DNA of 14,704 nt, from positions 1 to 14,704 of the forward strand of contig CAMOEE010000043.1 in NCBI GenBank assembly GCA_946611835.1. The letters run 5' to 3'. Source of the DNA: an uncultured Treponema sp. (GTDB lineage Bacteria; Spirochaetota; Spirochaetia; Treponematales; Treponemataceae). Both the position numbers and the translations under genes were made by a program. Shown here one piece after another: positions 12,328 through 14,704 of the stretch (the first letter of the stretch is position 1; each line of letters opens with the position of its first letter). The notes under the pieces were generated by a model. That model was not told where the DNA came from. It saw nothing but the letters and a program-made list of their open reading frames with translations, and did not search any database.

Positions 12328-14430
12328 GTGAAAAAATTCTTATTTATTCTGATTCTCTCTATTTCTCTCTTCAGCTTCTTCTCTTGTTCTTCGAAAGATG
12401 ATTCAGACAAACTCATCATGGATTTAAAAGATCAGGTTTACTGGAGCGAATGCACAGCATGGGCAAGGCCCAGCCAGGCAGAGCATCAGAATTTCCATAA
12501 ATTCATCACAAAAGGCCGGGGAAACATTTTCAAGACGGTCGGAAAGGAACAGGAATACATCTGGCTCAGGATTTTCTTTTACCCCCCCGAAGAGCTCAAG
12601 GACAAGACTCTCGGTCTTTTTATCTCTTACCTTCATTTTGCCGACAAGGTCTGGGTCAACGGAGTTCATGTGGGAGGATACGGTTCATTTCCACCCAAAA
12701 TGTGGAGTTCTCTCTGGAATTCACATTTATACACCATCCCGGCTCCCCTGATTAAAAAAGACGACCAGAACATAATTTTAATCAAAGTATACAACAAAGG
12801 CCGGAGCGGTATCTCCGACAACATAAAACTCGGCGAAATTGACAGGACAAAGAGTCTGAGCCTGCATCACAGTTTTTTCCAGGGTGTAGCCTATCTTTTT
12901 GCCGCCGGCGGAATGTTTTTTACCGCAATTCTCTTTCTACTTATATTCATCTGGCGAAAAAAAGAGCGTGAATACCTTTCCTTCTCTCTTTTGTGCATAG
13001 CGTCACTGATTTTCACCACTCCTTTCTATGCAAACAATATTCCGTTTTTTCAGTCCGGAATCATTTCATACCTTCTTTTCATCAAGCTCGTGCTCTGCCA
13101 GTCATTTTTCCTCATGGTATTTCTGGTCTCCGGCCTCATAATCGAATTCATAAAACAAAGGGAGACTAAATTTATCCGGGACCTCAGGGTGGCAATTCTG
13201 GTATTCTGCTCTGTCGCAACCTTGTCCATGCCAACCTTTGAGTCGTTGGAAAAGCTCACATTTTTAATGCTATTTCTTTCTGTTTTTCAGCTTTCCCTCG
13301 GCTTCATTTTCGTAATAAAAGCAGATAAAAACGAAAAAGAAAAGAAAGATTTAAGGGATTTGATGATGGCTTTCATTCCCCTCTTTTTGGCAATTCCGGC
13401 GGATTTTATCATCAAGGGCTTTTTCCAGAAGGTCGACACTCCATACATCACGCTTTTCGGCTGGCTCATTACGGTACTAAATTTCCTTATCATTATGAGC
13501 ATACGATATAACAGTGCCGTAGCCCAAAATGAGTACCTCAACATTAAGCTTCGCCGTGAAGTCATCAAGCAGACAAAAGAACTTTCAGAAAAGAACCAGA
13601 CTCTCGAAGAAGAGCTGCAACGGTCTGCCACTGACCTTGAGATGGCTTCCCTGGTTCAAAAGAAATTCTTCCCCTACCCTCCTCATTCTCTCCGAGGCTG
13701 GGATATTGCCGTCAGCTACAATCCCCTCGACAAAGTTTCCGGCGATATGTACGACTTCTACATGGAAGACGAAATTCTAAAAGGATTCTCCCTCTTTGAT
13801 GTCTCTGGCCACGGAATCGCCGCCAGCCTTGTAACGATGCTGGCAAAGAACATAGTCTTCCAGTCATTCATGCGGAATATGCGAAAAAAGGAATCTGTCT
13901 CCCGAACCCTCTATGAAATCAACGACGAGATTATCGAGGCAAAAGGCGAAATCGAGAACTATCTCACAGGAATCATGTTCCGCTTCGGTAATTTTGATGA
14001 GAACGAGGAATGCCTTGTGGAGATGGCGAACGCAGGTCATCCCAACCCCATTCTTTATTCAGCAAAGAGCAATATCTGCGACGAGCTTGACTGTCCTGAA
14101 GACGAGGACCATCACGGAGCAATCGGGCTTGACTTCATCACGGTTTCCTTTCCACAAATCAATTTTACAATGGCCGAGGATGACATCCTTCTTTTTTATA
14201 CAGACGGGCTTTCAGAAGGCAGGAACAAAAAGGGGGAGATGTTCGGCAAGGAAAGAATCAAGCATATTCTCAAAGAGAACTATGCAAAAAGTGCCCAGTC
14301 AATCATGGAAGATTTGATTGATGCATACCAGAACTTCACGAAAGACTCAAAAAGAGACGATGATATAACTGTGGTCGTTATGAAACGCGAAAATTCAGCG
14401 AACTATATCGAAGAGCTTGATGAAGTTTAA
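12328..14430 (+). CDS. Lipoprotein-type 7TM receptor with SpoIIE/RsbU phosphatase domain
   Basis: The 700-residue protein probably senses a periplasmic signal and dephosphorylates a cytoplasmic target, typically an anti-sigma-factor antagonist (STAS) protein. Order of parts: signal with lipobox-like FFSC (Cys20); a galactose-binding-like jelly roll at about 40-175 (VWVNGVHVGGYGSFPP, 108-123, as in sugar-binding modules of glycosidases and 7TMR-DISM receptors); seven membrane helices between about 185 and 395 (7TMR-DISM type); a coiled coil at about 400-440; and a PP2C-like SpoIIE domain at about 455-687. Metal ligands are present: Asp473 (SGDMYD), Asp491 (FDVSGHG), Asp626 (YTDGLSEG) and Asp678/679 (DDDITVVV). 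The start is GTG at 12328, chosen for the signal; the next ATG, at 12418, would lose it. No kinase or STAS partner is in the window. The acyl-ACP thioesterase gene follows 27 bp downstream. Confidence 0.92.
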   Translation: MKKFLFILILSISLFSFFSCSSKDDSDKLIMDLKDQVYWSECTAWARPSQAEHQNFHKFITKGRGNIFKTVGKEQEYIWLRIFFYPPEELKDKTLGLFISYLHFADKVWVNGVHVGGYGSFPPKMWSSLWNSHLYTIPAPLIKKDDQNIILIKVYNKGRSGISDNIKLGEIDRTKSLSLHHSFFQGVAYLFAAGGMFFTAILFLLIFIWRKKEREYLSFSLLCIASLIFTTPFYANNIPFFQSGIISYLLFIKLVLCQSFFLMVFLVSGLIIEFIKQRETKFIRDLRVAILVFCSVATLSMPTFESLEKLTFLMLFLSVFQLSLGFIFVIKADKNEKEKKDLRDLMMAFIPLFLAIPADFIIKGFFQKVDTPYITLFGWLITVLNFLIIMSIRYNSAVAQNEYLNIKLRREVIKQTKELSEKNQTLEEELQRSATDLEMASLVQKKFFPYPPHSLRGWDIAVSYNPLDKVSGDMYDFYMEDEILKGFSLFDVSGHGIAASLVTMLAKNIVFQSFMRNMRKKESVSRTLYEINDEIIEAKGEIENYLTGIMFRFGNFDENEECLVEMANAGHPNPILYSAKSNICDELDCPEDEDHHGAIGLDFITVSFPQINFTMAEDDILLFYTDGLSEGRNKKGEMFGKERIKHILKENYAKSAQSIMEDLIDAYQNFTKDSKRDDDITVVVMKRENSANYIEELDEV

Positions 14431-14457
14431 AAAATAAGTAAAAACAGAGGTAAAAAA

Positions 14458-14704
14458 ATGACAGAATTCAAACAATGGTATGATGAGGACGGAATCACCT
14501 TTCACTCTGAGCACAAGGTCCAGTTCTCACAAAGCAATTCCATGAAGAAGATGAGCTTTTACGAGCTTTTAAAAGTGACCAGCGACATGGCCGTTGAAGA
14601 TTATGCCCAGAGAGGCATGGACAGGGACACCCTCACAAAAAACGGATATGCCTGCCTTGTCTCCAGGGTAGCCTTCCGCTTTCACCGTCTTCCGAGGGAA
14701 AACG
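14458..14704 (+). CDS. Acyl-ACP thioesterase, N-terminal part (cut by window end)
   Basis: The first 82 codons are visible. They resemble the N-terminal hot-dog domain of bacterial acyl-ACP thioesterases (Pfam Acyl-ACP_TE, FatA/FatB-like): an opening strand with HSEHKVQFSQ (16-25), then MSFYELLKVTSDMAVEDYAQ (32-51), the long central helix, then a Leu about ten residues on in a DRDTLTKNG context and CLVSRVAFRFHRLPRE (66-81), which corresponds to the family pattern of a Val/Ser/Arg strand ending in R-x-P. These enzymes release free fatty acids from acyl carrier protein in the cytoplasm. AGAGG at about 14446-14450 precedes the ATG. It is probably co-transcribed with the phosphatase. The catalytic residues lie beyond the window, so the call rests on the first domain only. 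Confidence 0.65.
   Translation, partial: MTEFKQWYDEDGITFHSEHKVQFSQSNSMKKMSFYELLKVTSDMAVEDYAQRGMDRDTLTKNGYACLVSRVAFRFHRLPREN

Noticed and set aside
1..14704. tRNA, rRNA, CRISPR array, riboswitch or transposase
   Set aside because: No cloverleaf, rRNA core sequence, regular spaced repeats or DDE/tyrosine recombinase motif was recognised by reading; gaps between genes are too short for most riboswitches.

Overview
The window looks like a chromosomal stretch from a spirochaete, most likely a Treponema. This rests on several kinds of evidence seen together: many secreted proteins and lipoproteins with loose spirochaete-type lipoboxes, an archaeal-type UMP kinase of the sort known from spirochaetes, a BspA/TpLRR-type leucine-rich repeat protein, PEGA and IPT/TIG surface domains, a 7TM SpoIIE-type phosphatase, and moderate GC content with A-rich spacers. 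The genus is inferred from gene content. No rRNA, tRNA, CRISPR array, integrase or transposase is visible, and there is no gene-free stretch longer than about 110 bp.

Layout. (1) Bases 1-3371, + strand: the last codons of an ECF-type sigma factor gene, an overlapping membrane-anchored putative anti-sigma factor, a membrane-anchored protein with two IPT/TIG domains and a transglutaminase-like domain whose catalytic Cys position is Pro, and pyrH. The spacing suggests one operon. (2) 3358-3948, - strand: a glucosaminidase-family lipoprotein that overlaps the end of pyrH by 14 bp. (3) 4058-4771, +: a radC homologue. (4) 4802-10173, +: a tightly packed four-gene cluster of PEGA-domain protein, HtrA/DegP-like protease, secreted class 3 lipase with a possible outer-membrane barrel tail, and earP, the EF-P arginine rhamnosyltransferase. 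(5) 10176-10784, -: a small leucine-rich repeat protein, divergent from (6) 10863-11225, +: a small unrecognised secreted protein. (7) 11236-12240, -: an AEC-family permease. (8) 12328-14704, +: a lipoprotein/7TM/SpoIIE phosphatase followed by the start of an acyl-ACP thioesterase gene.

How the genes fit together. Most of the window serves the cell envelope: a sigma/anti-sigma pair that could sense envelope state, a periplasmic protease, a peptidoglycan hydrolase, surface or periplasmic binding domains, an exported lipase and a signal-transducing phosphatase. The housekeeping genes pyrH, radC and earP are embedded in these units.

The most notable points are: two unrelated repeat-like insertions inside earP that both keep the frame open; the predicted lipase-plus-barrel architecture; and a recurring arrangement in four exported-protein genes, where a -10-like hexamer lies only 5-10 bp before a start codon that lacks a proper Shine-Dalgarno sequence, suggesting leaderless or near-leaderless mRNAs.
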